Shown here: piece by piece, positions 29,119-40,997 of the stretch | Position numbering within the stretch: position 1 is the first letter of the stretch | Layout: the number at the start of each line of letters is the position of its first letter | Source of the DNA: Isoalcanivorax pacificus W11-5 | Lineage (GTDB): Bacteria; Pseudomonadota; Gammaproteobacteria; Pseudomonadales; Alcanivoracaceae | Assembly: GCF_000299335.2 (NCBI RefSeq) | Contig: NZ_CP004387.1 | Coordinates: 1-64,000 of the forward strand | Length of the DNA stretch: 64,000 bases | Direction: 5' to 3' | Made by a program: the position numbers and the translations under genes | The notes under the pieces: model-generated | Databases searched by the model: none | Seen by the model: the letters and a program-made list of their open reading frames with translations, nothing else | What the model was told of the DNA's origin: nothing

Positions 29119-30423
29119 TCAGTGCTTGCGCAGCCGCGCAATGTAGAAGCCATCGTGTTGGCCTGTCCCTGACAGTAACTGGGCCCCGGCCGTGACCGGA
29201 ACATCCCCCGTGTCGGGCGGTGTGTCGTCCTGCGCGTCACCATGGCGGGCCAGAAAGGCGCTGATCTGTGCGGCGTTTTCCTGGTCCAGCAGTGAACAGG
29301 TGGCGTATACCAGCAGGCCGCCCGGCCTGATCAGCGGCCATAATGCATCCAGCATGCGGGCCTGTAAACCGACCAGCGCCGGCAGGTCGGCGGCGCGGCG
29401 ATGCCATTTCACATCCGGTTGCCGGCGCAGGATACCGGTGGCGGAACAGGGGGCGTCGAGCAGGATGGCGTCGAACGGGGTGCCGTCCCACCAGGGTGTC
29501 GGGTCGCTGGCGTCGCCTTGCTGCACGTCGGCGTGCAGGCCCAGGCGGGTCAGGTTCTCGCGCACCCGTTGCAGGCGGTGCGCATCATTATCCAGGGCCA
29601 GCAATGACGCCTCGGGAAATCGCTCGGCCAGTTGCCCGGTCTTGCCGCCGGGGGCGGCGCAGGCATCCAGCAGGCGTCCGGTGGGCGGCGCCTCGATCAG
29701 CTCCGCCGGCAGTTGTGCGGCTTCGTCCTGTACAGAAAGCGTGCCCTGGTCGAAACCTGGCAGGTGCTGGACCGGTACGGCGTGCGCCAGCGTGATGGCG
29801 AACGGTGCGCGGGTGCCGGGGTTGGCGGCGATGCCGGCCGCGGCCAGGCTGGCCAGGGCAGCATCGCGGTCCTGATGTTGCCGGTTCACACGCAGCGTCA
29901 TCGGTGGTTCGTTGAGGCTGGCCTCCGCCAGCGTGGTGGCGGCCTCGCCCCAGTCCTGTTGCCACTGCTGCCATAGCCAGTCGGGCAGCGAGCAGCGAAT
30001 CGGCACCGGCAGCGTGGCGCGCCAGGTGGCCAGGTCCAGCCGGGTGGCCTTGCGCAGCACGGCGTTGGCCAGCCCGGCGGCCCAGGGGGCTTTCAAGGTG
30101 CGGCACAGGTCCGGGTAGGCGTTGACGACGGCGTGCGCGGCGCGTTCGGTGAACCAGAGTTCGTACAGGCCGCACAGCAACGCCAGCCGAACCTGGCGTG
30201 CGGAGGCTTTGAGCGGCTTTTGCAGTTGCTGGTCGAGCCAGTGGTCGAGCAAACGGTAATGCCGGCAGACGCCGAAGCAGAGATCCGTCAGCAGGCCGCG
30301 CTCGGCGGGCTCCAATGGCTGGCGGTGGTGTGCGAGGGCTTCGCGCAGGCTGCGGCCATGGCCATCGCCGGGGAGGACGTCCATCAGGGTGCGGACGGCG
30401 ATCAGCCGTGGCTGGCCGCTCAT
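29119..30423 (-). CDS. rsmB: 16S rRNA (cytosine(967)-C(5))-methyltransferase
   Basis: RsmB methylates C967 of 16S rRNA using S-adenosylmethionine. The 434-residue product has an N-terminal NusB-like RNA-binding domain (about 1-135) and a Rossmann methyltransferase domain with LDACAAPGGKTGQLAERF, LLDAPCSATGILRRQPDVKW (containing the catalytic PC motif) and YATCSLLDQENA (with the second cysteine). Its start overlaps the fmt stop codon by four bases. Confidence 0.95.
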   Translation of the reverse strand: MSGQPRLIAVRTLMDVLPGDGHGRSLREALAHHRQPLEPAERGLLTDLCFGVCRHYRLLDHWLDQQLQKPLKASARQVRLALLCGLYELWFTERAAHAVVNAYPDLCRTLKAPWAAGLANAVLRKATRLDLATWRATLPVPIRCSLPDWLWQQWQQDWGEAATTLAEASLNEPPMTLRVNRQHQDRDAALASLAAAGIAANPGTRAPFAITLAHAVPVQHLPGFDQGTLSVQDEAAQLPAELIEAPPTGRLLDACAAPGGKTGQLAERFPEASLLALDNDAHRLQRVRENLTRLGLHADVQQGDASDPTPWWDGTPFDAILLDAPCSATGILRRQPDVKWHRRAADLPALVGLQARMLDALWPLIRPGGLLVYATCSLLDQENAAQISAFLARHGDAQDDTPPDTGDVPVTAGAQLLSGTGQHDGFYIARLRKH

Positions 30424-31382
30424 GACCGGGCTCCCCGGAAACCGTCAGCGAGTAATTGCCCGCTTACCAGCTGATCGGCACGGCCACTGAGCAGGTCGCG
30501 GACGGGCAACGGCTTTTTGCCGGGCAGCTGGGCCTGGAGAAGGCGCAGGCTGCCGTCGCCGCAGGCCACTTCGATCGCGTCCGGGCCGACCGCCAGGATC
30601 GTGCCCGGCGCGCCCTTGCCGCTGGCCGGCTCGCTGGCCCAGATGCGCAGCACCTGTTCGCCGAAGGGCGCCCAGGTCACCGGCCAGGGATTGAAGGCAC
30701 GGATGCGGTCGTGCAGGGCACGGGCCGGTTCGGCCCAGTCCAGTTGAGCTTCGTCTTTGCTGAGCTTGTGCGCATAGGTGACGCCTGCCGCCGGCTGCGG
30801 TGTGGCGCGGGCCAGGTGCGCGGGCAGATCCGCCAGCACGCTCACCAGCGCCTCGGCGCCCAGGTCGGCGATGCGCTGGTACAGGCTGCCGCCGGTGTCG
30901 TCCGGATGGATCGGTGTGGCCTGTTTCAGCAGCATCGGCCCGGTATCCAGGCCGGCCTCCATCTGCATGATGGTGACGCCGCTTTCGGCGTCGCCGGCGG
31001 CGATGGCACGGTGCACCGGTGCGGCGCCGCGCCAGCGTGGCAGTAGTGAGCCGTGCACGTTGATGCAGCCGTAGCGGGGAATATCCAGTACCGCCTGCGG
31101 AATGATCAGGCCGTAGGCCACCACCACCATGACGTCCGGCGCCCAGTCGCGTAATTGCTGGCGGATGTCGTCGCCTTTCAGGTTTTCCGGTTGCAGCACA
31201 GTAAGCTGGTGCTCACTGGCCAACATTTTTACATCGCTGGGTTGCAGCTTTTTACCGCGCCCGGCCGGGCGGTCCGGCTGGGTCAGCACGCCGACAATCT
31301 CGTGCGGGGTGGCCAGCAGGGCGCGCAGGCTGATGGCGGCAAAATCCGGCGTACCGGCGAAGACAATGCGCAAGCTGGACAA
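30420..31382 (-). CDS. fmt: Methionyl-tRNA formyltransferase
   Basis: Fmt formylates initiator methionyl-tRNA with 10-formyl-tetrahydrofolate. The 320-residue product has the N-terminal formyltransferase domain with RIVFAGTPDFAAISLRALL, the active-site region INVHGSLLPRWRGAAPVHRAI (Asn, His and Arg in place), GVTIMQMEAGLDTGPML, and the C-terminal beta-barrel domain. It lies between def and rsmB. Confidence 0.97.
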   Translation of the reverse strand: MSSLRIVFAGTPDFAAISLRALLATPHEIVGVLTQPDRPAGRGKKLQPSDVKMLASEHQLTVLQPENLKGDDIRQQLRDWAPDVMVVVAYGLIIPQAVLDIPRYGCINVHGSLLPRWRGAAPVHRAIAAGDAESGVTIMQMEAGLDTGPMLLKQATPIHPDDTGGSLYQRIADLGAEALVSVLADLPAHLARATPQPAAGVTYAHKLSKDEAQLDWAEPARALHDRIRAFNPWPVTWAPFGEQVLRIWASEPASGKGAPGTILAVGPDAIEVACGDGSLRLLQAQLPGKKPLPVRDLLSGRADQLVSGQLLADGFRGARS

Positions 31383-31442
31383 GGTGAAACCTCTCGGGAT
31401 GCGGTGGGGCGGGCGCCGTCCCTGGCGCGAAGCCGGTCAGGC

Positions 31443-31949
31443 TCAGGCCTGTTGCCGGTGCAGTTTTTCCATCTTCTTCTTGATGCGGTCGCGCTTCAGG
31501 CGCGAGATGTGGTCGACGAACAGCTTGCCGTCCAGGTGATCAATCTCGTGTTGCAGGCACACGGCCAGCAGGCCGTCGCAGTCCATCTCGAAGACATCGC
31601 CGTCACGATTCAGGGCCTTCACCCGCACCCGGTCCGGGCGCTCGACGGTTTCGTAGAAGCCGGGCACCGACAGGCAGCCTTCATCATAGGTCTTGGTGTC
31701 GTCGGTGAGCGGGGTGATCTCCGGGTTGATGAACACCAGCGGCTGGTCACGCTCTTCGGAGACATCCAGTACCAGCAGGCGCTGGTGCACATTGACCTGG
31801 GTGGCGGCGAGGCCGATACCGGAGGCGTCGTACATGGTTTCAATCATGTCGTCGATCAGTTTGCGAAGCTCGTCATCCACCTTTTCCACCGGCTTTGCTA
31901 CCGTGCGTAGCCGGGGATCCGGGAATTCGAGAATGTCCATTACTGCCAT
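31443..31949 (-). CDS. def: Peptide deformylase
   Basis: Def removes the N-formyl group from nascent proteins and uses Fe2+. The 168-residue product shows the three family motifs [16 protein letters not shown] (metal ligand Cys) and HEIDHLDG (two His ligands and catalytic Glu). The ATG at 31949 is chosen because [20 protein letters not shown] aligns from its first residue with Escherichia coli Def; an upstream in-frame ATG at 31973 adds eight residues without support. First gene of the def-fmt-rsmB-trkA-trkH run, divergent from the LysM gene. Confidence 0.96.
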   Translation of the reverse strand: MAVMDILEFPDPRLRTVAKPVEKVDDELRKLIDDMIETMYDASGIGLAATQVNVHQRLLVLDVSEERDQPLVFINPEITPLTDDTKTYDEGCLSVPGFYETVERPDRVRVKALNRDGDVFEMDCDGLLAVCLQHEIDHLDGKLFVDHISRLKRDRIKKKMEKLHRQQA

Positions 31950-32165
31950 GGGCGTTCCAGCGTTGAAGTGCAAAGTTGTGACGGCACTCGAAAGTCGGTT
32001 GCTAACTGCATGATCAGATTGCTAATATCGGTCGAAAATCGTACAACGACTGTAGCACTATCGGGTTTGGCCGCCTCGGCGTCCACCCCGGTATCTCACG
32101 CCAACACATTCGGGGGCCGACCGTCAGGTCGCAAGTGTGCCAATAATGATAAAAGGATTCCGGCA

Positions 32166-33233
32166 ATGATGAAATCGCTCCTGCGGACACTCACCGCTGG
32201 TGCCCTGCTGGCTGTGTCCGGGCTGACGGCGGCTGATGTCGCGCTGAAAAGCGACCACCCGGAAGTCTATTATGTGAAAGCCGGCGACACCCTCTGGGAC
32301 ATTTCCAGCGCCTTCCTGCACAACCCCTGGGAATGGCCGGAGCTGTGGCACGGCAACCAGCAGATCGATAATCCGCACCTGATCTACCCCGGCGATGCGA
32401 TCCGCCTGCGCTACGTGGACGGCCAGCCGCAACTGACCGTGGACCGCGCGGTGAAGATCGAGCCGGACAGCGACGGCGTGGTGCGGCTCTCGCCCCAGGC
32501 GAGGGAGATGCCCCTGGCAGCGGCCATTCCTGCGATCCCGCTGGGCAGCATTCAATCCTTCCTGAAAGAGGCGCTGGTGCTCAGCCGCGACGAGCTGGCC
32601 ACCTCGCCGTATCTGGTGGGCGGCCAGGATCGCCGGGTGGTGTTTGGCCAGGGTGATGTGGTGTATGCCCGCGACCCGGCGGACCAGTGGGACGACCTGC
32701 TGCAGGATTACGGCTTCTACCGCGTCGGCACCCAGTACGTGGACCCGGAAACCAAGGAAATTCTCGGCTATGAAGCCCTGCAGATCGGCCGTGGCAGCGT
32801 GGCGGCCCACGATGGTGAAATGCTGACCCTGCGCGTGCAGCAGTCGAATCAGGACCTGCGTGCGGAAGACCGCGTGCTGAGCAGCCCGGAACGCCGCGTA
32901 CAGTCGATGTTCTATCCGTCCGCGCCGGAGACCGAGGTGAACGCCTCCATCATCCGCCTGTTCGGCCGCCTGAGCAGCGTGGCGCGCAACGACGTGGTGG
33001 TCATCAGCCGCGGCGCCCGCGAGGGCCTGAAAGAAGGCAATGTGCTGGATGTGTACCAGCGTGGCGAGCGCGTGCGCGATCAGGTGCGCAACGAAATGAT
33101 CCGCCTGCCGGACAGCAAATCCGGCACCCTGGTGCTGTTCCGCGTGTTCGAGAAGGTGTCCTATGGCCTGGTGATCGAATCCACCAAGCCGATCTACATG
33201 AACGACCTGGTGAAAAACCCCGGCGGCCTCTGA
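32166..33233 (+). CDS. LysM peptidoglycan-binding protein
   Basis: An exported 355-residue protein with a signal peptide (about 1-22, ending near LTAADVAL), then one LysM domain (about 33-82, YYVKAGDTLWDISSAFL to IYPGDAIRLRY), and a long beta-rich C-terminal part of unknown fold. AAGGA lies eight bases before the ATG at 32166. This gene sits between def and dprA in many gammaproteobacteria. It probably holds onto the cell wall; its enzymatic role, if any, is unknown. Confidence 0.85.
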   Translation: MMKSLLRTLTAGALLAVSGLTAADVALKSDHPEVYYVKAGDTLWDISSAFLHNPWEWPELWHGNQQIDNPHLIYPGDAIRLRYVDGQPQLTVDRAVKIEPDSDGVVRLSPQAREMPLAAAIPAIPLGSIQSFLKEALVLSRDELATSPYLVGGQDRRVVFGQGDVVYARDPADQWDDLLQDYGFYRVGTQYVDPETKEILGYEALQIGRGSVAAHDGEMLTLRVQQSNQDLRAEDRVLSSPERRVQSMFYPSAPETEVNASIIRLFGRLSSVARNDVVVISRGAREGLKEGNVLDVYQRGERVRDQVRNEMIRLPDSKSGTLVLFRVFEKVSYGLVIESTKPIYMNDLVKNPGGL

Positions 33234-33297
33234 GCCGGGTTCACCTGCGGCGGCGCATGGATGCGTCGCCGTTCACTTACAACATCAAAGGTGCTCC

Positions 33298-34350
33298 ATG
33301 GATGGCCAGCACGCCCGTCTTGCCCTCGCCCTGACATTTCATACTGCCTCGCCCGTGCTCGGTCGCCTGCTGCGTGATGCCGGCAGCGTGGAGCAATTGC
33401 TGCAACAGCCGGCGGTATGGCGCGCACAGGTGCCGCCGGGTATCCGCCCCGCCACCTCCCCGCCGGACCACTGGCATGCCTGGCTGGCCGATGACGGCTG
33501 GCAACTGATCGCCCTGGGCGACCCGGACTACCCGCCCCTGCTTGCCACCCTGTCCGATGCGCCCGGCATGCTGTTCGTGCGCGGCGATGCGGCGTTACTG
33601 CGAGCGCCGCAGATCGCCATGGTGGGCGCACGGGGGGCATCGCCGGATGGCCTGCGCAGTGCACGGCACTTCGCCCGGGCGCTGGCGGCCACGGGCCTGG
33701 TCATTACCAGCGGGCTGGCGCTGGGTATCGACGCCGCTGCACACGAGGGCGCGCTGGCAGGCGGCCGCACGCTGGCGGTGATGGCCACGGGCGGTGACCG
33801 CATTTATCCCGCGCGCCACCAGGCGCTGGCCCGGCGTATTCTCGACGGTGGCGGGGCGCTGGTCACCGAGTACCCGCCCGGCGTGGGGCCACGCAAACCG
33901 CATTTTCCGCAGCGCAATCGCATCATCAGCGGCCTGTCGCTGGGGACCATTGTGGTCGAGGCGGCGCTGCGCTCCGGTTCCCTGATCACCGCCCGGCTGG
34001 CGGCGGAACAGGGCCGGGCGGTGTTCGCGGTGCCCGGCGCGGTACACAACCCGCTCAGCCGGGGCTGCCATCAGTTACTGCGTGACGGCGCGCTGTGGCT
34101 GGAAAGCGTGGACGACGTGCTGGCGGAGTTTGCCCAGTTCGCCACGCTGGCGGCGGGCGTGGAGGCGGAGGCCGCGCCGCAGGCCTGCACCGACCCGCTG
34201 CTGGCGCTGTTCGCCAGCGGCGTGAACAGCCTGGATGACCTGATCGAACGCACCGGGCTGGAGGCTGCCGAGCTGATGCGCAAGTTGTCGGCGCTGGAAA
34301 TCGAAGGCCGCGTGATGCGCCTGGGCACCGGTTACGCCCGCGCAGAATAA
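33298..34350 (+). CDS. dprA: DNA-processing protein DprA
   Basis: DprA binds incoming single-stranded DNA and loads RecA during natural transformation. The 350-residue product has the extended Rossmann domain with [44 protein letters not shown] and [22 protein letters not shown]-terminal winged-helix DML1-like domain (about 295-345) includes [25 protein letters not shown] precedes the start. Presence of the gene alone does not prove competence. Confidence 0.94.
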   Translation: MDGQHARLALALTFHTASPVLGRLLRDAGSVEQLLQQPAVWRAQVPPGIRPATSPPDHWHAWLADDGWQLIALGDPDYPPLLATLSDAPGMLFVRGDAALLRAPQIAMVGARGASPDGLRSARHFARALAATGLVITSGLALGIDAAAHEGALAGGRTLAVMATGGDRIYPARHQALARRILDGGGALVTEYPPGVGPRKPHFPQRNRIISGLSLGTIVVEAALRSGSLITARLAAEQGRAVFAVPGAVHNPLSRGCHQLLRDGALWLESVDDVLAEFAQFATLAAGVEAEAAPQACTDPLLALFASGVNSLDDLIERTGLEAAELMRKLSALEIEGRVMRLGTGYARAE

Positions 34351-34435
34351 ACGCCGGGGCACGCCGGGCTTGTCTGGCGCAGAGCGCTTGGTTACCTTGC
34401 AGGCCCTTGAGCCTGTCCGTTCGGCGATGCCTGCC

Positions 34436-35002
34436 ATGAGTCTGACCACTGCCACCTACTGGCCCCTGCACACTGCCGCGCGCGTGATTCGCGCCGGCGG
34501 TGTCGTTGCGTATCCCACCGAAGCGGTCTACGGACTGGGCTGTGACCCGGCCAACGAAGCCGCCGTGCGGCGCCTGCTCGCCATCAAGCAGCGCCCGATG
34601 CACAAGGGGTTGATCCTGCTTGCTGGTGACACCGCACAGCTGCGCCCCTGGATCAGCGTATCCGACACGGACATGGCTCGCATGCAGGCCACCTGGCCCG
34701 GCCCGGTGACCTGGGTGGTGCCGGCCAGTGAGCGCGTGCCCGCATGGGTGCGTGGCCGGCACAGCAGCGTGGCGGTGCGGGTCAGCGGCCATCCGCTGGC
34801 ACGGGCGCTCGCCCTGGCCGCCGGCACGCCGATTGTCTCGACCAGCGCCAACCTGTCTGGCCGGCCATCGGCGCGCAATGCGTTTCAGGTAGGGCGACAA
34901 CTGGGGCAGGAGATCGATTTCCTGGTCGCAGGTCAATGTGATCTGGCGGCCAAACCCTCTACCATTATCGACCTGACCAGCGGCCGCACGTTGCGCGGCT
35001 GA
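34436..35002 (+). CDS. tsaC: Threonylcarbamoyl-AMP synthase TsaC
   Basis: TsaC (YrdC/Sua5 fold) makes threonylcarbamoyl-AMP, the donor for the t6A37 modification of ANN-decoding tRNAs. The 188-residue product has the family's [30 protein letters not shown], a [12 protein letters not shown] segment and [11 protein letters not shown]. Three nearby ATGs (34370, 34427, 34436) are in frame and none has a clear ribosome-binding site. 34436 is used because it gives the usual short N-terminus. Adjacent to dprA as in Escherichia coli. Confidence 0.92.
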   Translation: MSLTTATYWPLHTAARVIRAGGVVAYPTEAVYGLGCDPANEAAVRRLLAIKQRPMHKGLILLAGDTAQLRPWISVSDTDMARMQATWPGPVTWVVPASERVPAWVRGRHSSVAVRVSGHPLARALALAAGTPIVSTSANLSGRPSARNAFQVGRQLGQEIDFLVAGQCDLAAKPSTIIDLTSGRTLRG

Positions 35003-36756
<1,754 letters not shown>

Positions 36757-37072
36757 CGACGCCGTTTCTTCGCCGGGCGTCGTCACCAGCAGGGCGCCCG
36801 TCACTTCCTGATGTCCTGTCACGTTTTGCAATGCCTCACGGGGTTTTGCAGATGTTTACTGGCGTGTGACATTCGCTTATCGCAAAGATAACGGAATTAT
36901 TTTCCGGCTGCGTGCAGTATCGAGCGTGGGTAATCGGGGTTGTGTCAGTCTCCCGTAATGCAGGATGAGGTAGATGTACCTCGTGTGGCTGCGAAACAGG
37001 CGGCCCACTGTTGCCATTGTCTGATGCATGTCGTCGTCATACTGCCGGGGGGGGATCGTGAGGGTGTGCTCG
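36757..37072. other. Non-coding gap between aroE and the lpxR-like gene
   Basis: This 316-base gap has no supported gene. It contains a GACGCC/GGCGTC hairpin at 36758-36781 just after aroE, without a T-run; a CGGAA/TTCCG hairpin near 36892; and a GAGGTA-GATG-TACCTC hairpin at 36967-36982. The middle third is AT-richer than its surroundings. It presumably carries the lpxR promoter; no convincing -35/-10 pair was picked out. Confidence 0.5.
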
Positions 37073-38056
37073 ATGAACAGAGGTTGGATGTTGTCACTGG
37101 GCCTGCTGGCAGTCACACCGGCGGAGGCCGGATTATGGAACGTGGCCTGGGACAACGATCTCTTTACCGGGACTGATCGCGGCTATACCAACGGTTTGCG
37201 TCTCTCATGGCTGAGTACGGCGGCAGAGCGCAACGACAGCTGCCGTTTCTGTGTCGCCGCCGGCGTACGCGATGGCCTGTCCTGGCTGCCGGGGATCGGC
37301 AGCCCTGAATCTGATCATGCGCTGGCGGTCAGCCTGCAACAGGCCATGGTGACGCCGGAAAACATCGAGCTCGACACCCCGCAATACGATGACATCCCCT
37401 ATGTGGGTTACCTGTCGATCGACGCGGGCCTGTATGCCTGGAACCGCACCCGCCTGACCGGTTATGGCATCACGATCGGTGTGACCGGGCCGGATTCCGG
37501 CGCCCGGCGTACACAGGAATGGGTGCACAAGGTGACCGGCAGCACCGACCCCCGAGGCTGGGAAAACCAGCTGGGCCCGGATGTGGTCGGCGGGGTTCAG
37601 GCGATGCATGCGCGTCGCTTTTTCCTCAGTGGCGATCCGTCAGAGATCCAGCACGAATTTGTCTGGGGTGCGGGGGCGACGGCAAGCTCGTTCATCAGCA
37701 GTGGTGAAGTTGGCATCTTCTGGCGCATGGGCCGCAACCTGCCCGGCAACTTTGTGCCCGAGTACGCCGGCATGTCCTCGTCCGTCGGCCTGCCGGGCAT
37801 GCTTGACGCGCCGGGCGCCGGCTGGACGGTCTTCGCCGGCTTGCTCGGTGAGGTGATCCCGTATTCCTACATCGAGGACAAGGCCGGGCCGTACCAGTTC
37901 GAACAGGAGCCGGTGGTCGGGCATGTCAGTGTTGGCGCTGGCCTGCACTCGAACAACTTCCACTTCGCCCTGACCGTGCGCGCCACGACGGCACAGGAGC
38001 AGACCAATAAGGAACCGCTGACCTTCGGCACCCTGTCGTTCACCTGGCGCATGTGA
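37073..38056 (+). CDS. Lipid A deacylase LpxR family outer-membrane protein
   Basis: LpxR is an outer-membrane beta-barrel that removes the 3'-acyloxyacyl group from lipid A and needs Ca2+. The 327-residue product has a signal peptide (1-19, ending TPAEA), then WDNDLFTGTDRGYTNGLRLSW with the catalytic Asn-Asp pair. TQEWVHKVTGSTDPRGWENQL holds the family's His near the active site. The C-terminal residue pattern LSFTWRM, ending in an aromatic-rich strand, fits barrel insertion. Host lipid A remodelling is the likely effect. It ends one base before the convergent carbonic anhydrase gene. Confidence 0.87.
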   Translation: MNRGWMLSLGLLAVTPAEAGLWNVAWDNDLFTGTDRGYTNGLRLSWLSTAAERNDSCRFCVAAGVRDGLSWLPGIGSPESDHALAVSLQQAMVTPENIELDTPQYDDIPYVGYLSIDAGLYAWNRTRLTGYGITIGVTGPDSGARRTQEWVHKVTGSTDPRGWENQLGPDVVGGVQAMHARRFFLSGDPSEIQHEFVWGAGATASSFISSGEVGIFWRMGRNLPGNFVPEYAGMSSSVGLPGMLDAPGAGWTVFAGLLGEVIPYSYIEDKAGPYQFEQEPVVGHVSVGAGLHSNNFHFALTVRATTAQEQTNKEPLTFGTLSFTWRM

Positions 38057-38593
38057 TCAGTCCGCCTCAGCCAGATACTGGTTCTTCAGTTTCACGTAAT
38101 TGCCTGCCACATAGGGCAGAAATTCCCGCTCCTCGCGCGTGAGCGGGCGCACCTGCGTCGCCGGCTTGCCACGATAGAGAAACCCGGACTTCAGCCGCTT
38201 GCCCGGCGGCACCAGCGAGCCGGCGGCCAGAATCACATCGTCCTCGATCTGCGCCCCGTCCATCACGATGGCCTGCATGCCGATCATCACCCGGTTGCCG
38301 ATATGGCAGCCGTGCAACATGGCCTGATGGGCGATGGTCACATCGTCACCGATCGTCAGCGCGAAACCACCGGGGTTGAACGGAGAATCGTGCGTGATGT
38401 GCAGCACGGCGTTGTCCTGCACACTGACCCGGGCGCCCAGCTCGATAAAATGCATGTCGGCCCGGATAACGGCCCCCGGCCAGACGGAACAGTCCTCGCC
38501 CAGGCTGGCATCGCCGATCACCTGCGCCGACGGATCCACCCACACACCTGCCCCGCATTGCGGCGTTTTGCCGCCGAATGACCGTACTGCCAT
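38057..38593 (-). CDS. Gamma-class carbonic anhydrase family protein
   Basis: A left-handed beta-helix protein of 178 residues related to YrdA and CaiE. The ATG at 38593 has AGGGGGC five bases upstream. The three metal-binding histidines appear in HITHDSPFN and in IAHQAMLHGCHIG. The C-terminal helix follows LYRGKPATQVRPLTREE. Many family members bind zinc but have weak or untested carbonic anhydrase activity. Confidence 0.9.
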   Translation of the reverse strand: MAVRSFGGKTPQCGAGVWVDPSAQVIGDASLGEDCSVWPGAVIRADMHFIELGARVSVQDNAVLHITHDSPFNPGGFALTIGDDVTIAHQAMLHGCHIGNRVMIGMQAIVMDGAQIEDDVILAAGSLVPPGKRLKSGFLYRGKPATQVRPLTREEREFLPYVAGNYVKLKNQYLAEAD

Positions 38594-38718
38594 GTTGCCC
38601 CCTGTGCTGAGTCGTGCGGCCTCTGAAACTGGCACTTGATAGTGGTATTGTCCACCCTGATATCCAGAAATCATGTCCCGGCAGCGGTGCTGCCTGACCA
38701 ATCGGCAAGAGCGTGACT

Positions 38719-40755
38719 ATGAGCAAGAATCCCCTGATCGACTACCCCGGCCTGCCGCCCTTTTCCGACATCCGCCCCGAGCACGTCGAGCCGGCGGTCC
38801 AGGCCCTGATCAGTGACGGCCGCGCCCGCATCGCTGACGTGCTGAAAAGCGGCGGCCCGTGGAACTGGGACAACCTGGTCAACGCCCTGGATGAAGAAGA
38901 CGACCGCCTCGGCAAGGCCTTCGGCCCCGCCGGGCACCTGAATGCGGTGGCCCAGAACGAAGCCCTGCGCAACGCCTACAATGTCTGCCTGCCGCAACTG
39001 TCCGAATACGGCACCGAAGTGGGCCAGAACGCCGAACTGTTCCGCGCCTACCAGAGCGTCCGCGACAGCGCCGAATTCGCCACCCTGACGCCCGCACAAC
39101 AGAAAGACCTGGACGACACCCTGCGCGACTTCCGCCTCTCCGGCGTCGACCTGCCGGCGGACAAGAAAGCGCAGTACATGGAAAACAGCAAACGTCTCTC
39201 CGAGCTGACGTCCGCCTTTTCCGATGCCGTGCTCGACGCCACCCAGAGCTGGCGCCGCCATGTGACCGACGCTGCCGAGCTCGATGGCGTGCCGGACGTG
39301 GCGCTCGCAGGCGCCGCCGACAAGGCCAGGGAAGAAGGCCTGGACGGCTGGCTGCTGACCCTGGATTTCCCCTGCTACTACGCCGTGATCTGCCATGCCC
39401 GCAATCGCGCCCTGCGCGAGGACATCTACCGCGCCTACAGCACCCGCGCCTCCGACCAGGGGCCGGACGCCGGCAAATTCGACAACAGCGCACGCATGAA
39501 CGACATCCTCGCGCTGCGCCATGCACAGGCCGAGCTGCTGGGCTTCGCCAGCTACGCAGAAAAATCCCTGGCCACCAAAATGGCCCGCGACGTGGACGAA
39601 GTGCTGGGCTTCCTGCGCGACCTCGCCCGCCGCGCCAAACCCCAGGCGGAAAAAGAACTGGCCGAATTGCAGGCCTTCGCCGCCGAACAGGGCGCCGGTG
39701 AACTGGCGCCGTGGGATATCGCCTTCTGGAGCGAACGCCTGCGCGAAGCGCGCTACAGCATTTCCGAAGAAGAACTGCGCCCCTGGTTCCCGGCCGAAAA
39801 AGTCATCGGCGGCATGTTCGCCGTCGTTGAAAAACTGTTCGGCATCCAGATCAAACAGCGCGACGACGTGGACACCTGGCACGCCGATGTCCGCTATTAC
39901 GACGTGTTCGACGACAGTGGCCAGAAAATGGCCGGCTTCTACCTCGACATGTACGCCCGCACCGGCAAGCGTGGCGGTGCCTGGATGGACGATTGCCAAG
40001 TTCGCCGTCGCCGTGCGGACGGTTCACTGCAACTGCCGGTGGCCTACCTGACCTGCAACTTCGCCCCACCCGCCGGCGGCAAACCGGGCCTGCTGACCCA
40101 CGATGAAGTGGTCACCCTGTTCCATGAATTCGGCCATGGTTTGCATCACATGCTGACCGAGCAGGAAGTCAGCGGGATTTCCGGTATTAACGGCGTGGCC
40201 TGGGATGCGGTCGAGTTGCCGAGTCAGTTTATGGAGAACTGGTGCTGGACCGAAGAAGGCATCCGCCTGATTTCAGGTCACTACGAAACCGGCGAGCCTT
40301 TGCCTGCGGAAAAACTGGAAAAGATGCTGGCGGCGAAAAACTTCCAGAGCGCCATGGGCATGGTGCGGCAACTGGAGTTTTCCATCTTCGATATGCGTAT
40401 CCATGCCGAATACAAAGACGGCCTGGATATCCAGCAGATTCTGGATGAAGTGCGCGATGAAGTGTCGGTGATTCGCCCGCCGGCCTTCAATCGTTTCCAG
40501 AACAGCTTTGGGCACATCTTTGCCGGGGGGTATGCCGCAGGCTACTACAGCTACAAATGGGCGGAAGTGTTGTCTGCTGATGCGTATTCCCGCTTTGAAG
40601 AAGAAGGCATCTTCAATGAAGAGACCGGGCGGGCGTTTCGGCGTCATATCCTGTCGCAGGGCGGCAGCCGTGAGCCGATGGAGCTGTTTGTTGCGTTTCG
40701 TGGGCGTGAGCCGAGTGTGGAGCCGTTGTTGCGGCATAGCGGGATTGCGGCGTGA
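38719..40755 (+). CDS. prlC: Oligopeptidase A (M3 metallopeptidase)
   Basis: PrlC is a cytoplasmic zinc oligopeptidase that degrades signal peptides and other short peptides. The 678-residue product carries the M3 zinc motif FHEFGHGLHHML with the downstream Glu ligand in GVAWDAVELPSQFMENW, and the C-terminal AGGYAAGYYSYKWAEV that shapes the substrate site. The ATG at 38719 gives a start like that of Escherichia coli PrlC; an in-frame GTG at 38713 would add two residues. It overlaps yheV by four bases. Confidence 0.96.
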   Translation: MSKNPLIDYPGLPPFSDIRPEHVEPAVQALISDGRARIADVLKSGGPWNWDNLVNALDEEDDRLGKAFGPAGHLNAVAQNEALRNAYNVCLPQLSEYGTEVGQNAELFRAYQSVRDSAEFATLTPAQQKDLDDTLRDFRLSGVDLPADKKAQYMENSKRLSELTSAFSDAVLDATQSWRRHVTDAAELDGVPDVALAGAADKAREEGLDGWLLTLDFPCYYAVICHARNRALREDIYRAYSTRASDQGPDAGKFDNSARMNDILALRHAQAELLGFASYAEKSLATKMARDVDEVLGFLRDLARRAKPQAEKELAELQAFAAEQGAGELAPWDIAFWSERLREARYSISEEELRPWFPAEKVIGGMFAVVEKLFGIQIKQRDDVDTWHADVRYYDVFDDSGQKMAGFYLDMYARTGKRGGAWMDDCQVRRRRADGSLQLPVAYLTCNFAPPAGGKPGLLTHDEVVTLFHEFGHGLHHMLTEQEVSGISGINGVAWDAVELPSQFMENWCWTEEGIRLISGHYETGEPLPAEKLEKMLAAKNFQSAMGMVRQLEFSIFDMRIHAEYKDGLDIQQILDEVRDEVSVIRPPAFNRFQNSFGHIFAGGYAAGYYSYKWAEVLSADAYSRFEEEGIFNEETGRAFRRHILSQGGSREPMELFVAFRGREPSVEPLLRHSGIAA

Positions 40756-40955
40756 TCAGGCGGCGGTTTATTGCTGGTGCCACCTGCCCCGAGTGCGGCG
40801 CCCTGGATAAGATTGTGCGGGTGGAGGATGGTGACATGCTCTGGATGGAGTGTGTTGCCTGTGGGATGCGTAAGGATCTGGATGCGGAGCCGTCGGTTGC
40901 GGAGCTGCCAGCGGAGGGCGGTGGTAGCCCGGTGGTGTGGAAATCGGGGAAATGA
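40752..40955 (+). CDS. yheV: YheV-family zinc-ribbon protein
   Basis: A 67-residue protein with a GTG start overlapping the prlC stop codon. Two CxxC knuckles (CPECGALDK and CVACGMRKD) form a predicted zinc ribbon, and FIAGATCPECGALDKI is the YheV signature. It is often found next to prlC in pseudomonads, and the overlap suggests coupled translation. The function is unknown. Confidence 0.9.
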   Translation: MIRRRFIAGATCPECGALDKIVRVEDGDMLWMECVACGMRKDLDAEPSVAELPAEGGGSPVVWKSGK

Positions 40956-40971
40956 TTGGATTGTGGCAAAG

Positions 40972-40997
40972 AGTGATCGCCTGAAATGATCGCTTTT
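40972..40997 (+). terminator. Probable terminator of prlC-yheV
   Basis: AGTGATCG (40972-40979) can pair with TGATCGCT (40987-40994), with two G-T pairs and a seven-base loop. A TTTT run follows at 40994-40997, with another five T shortly after. It lies 17 bases after the yheV stop. Confidence 0.6.
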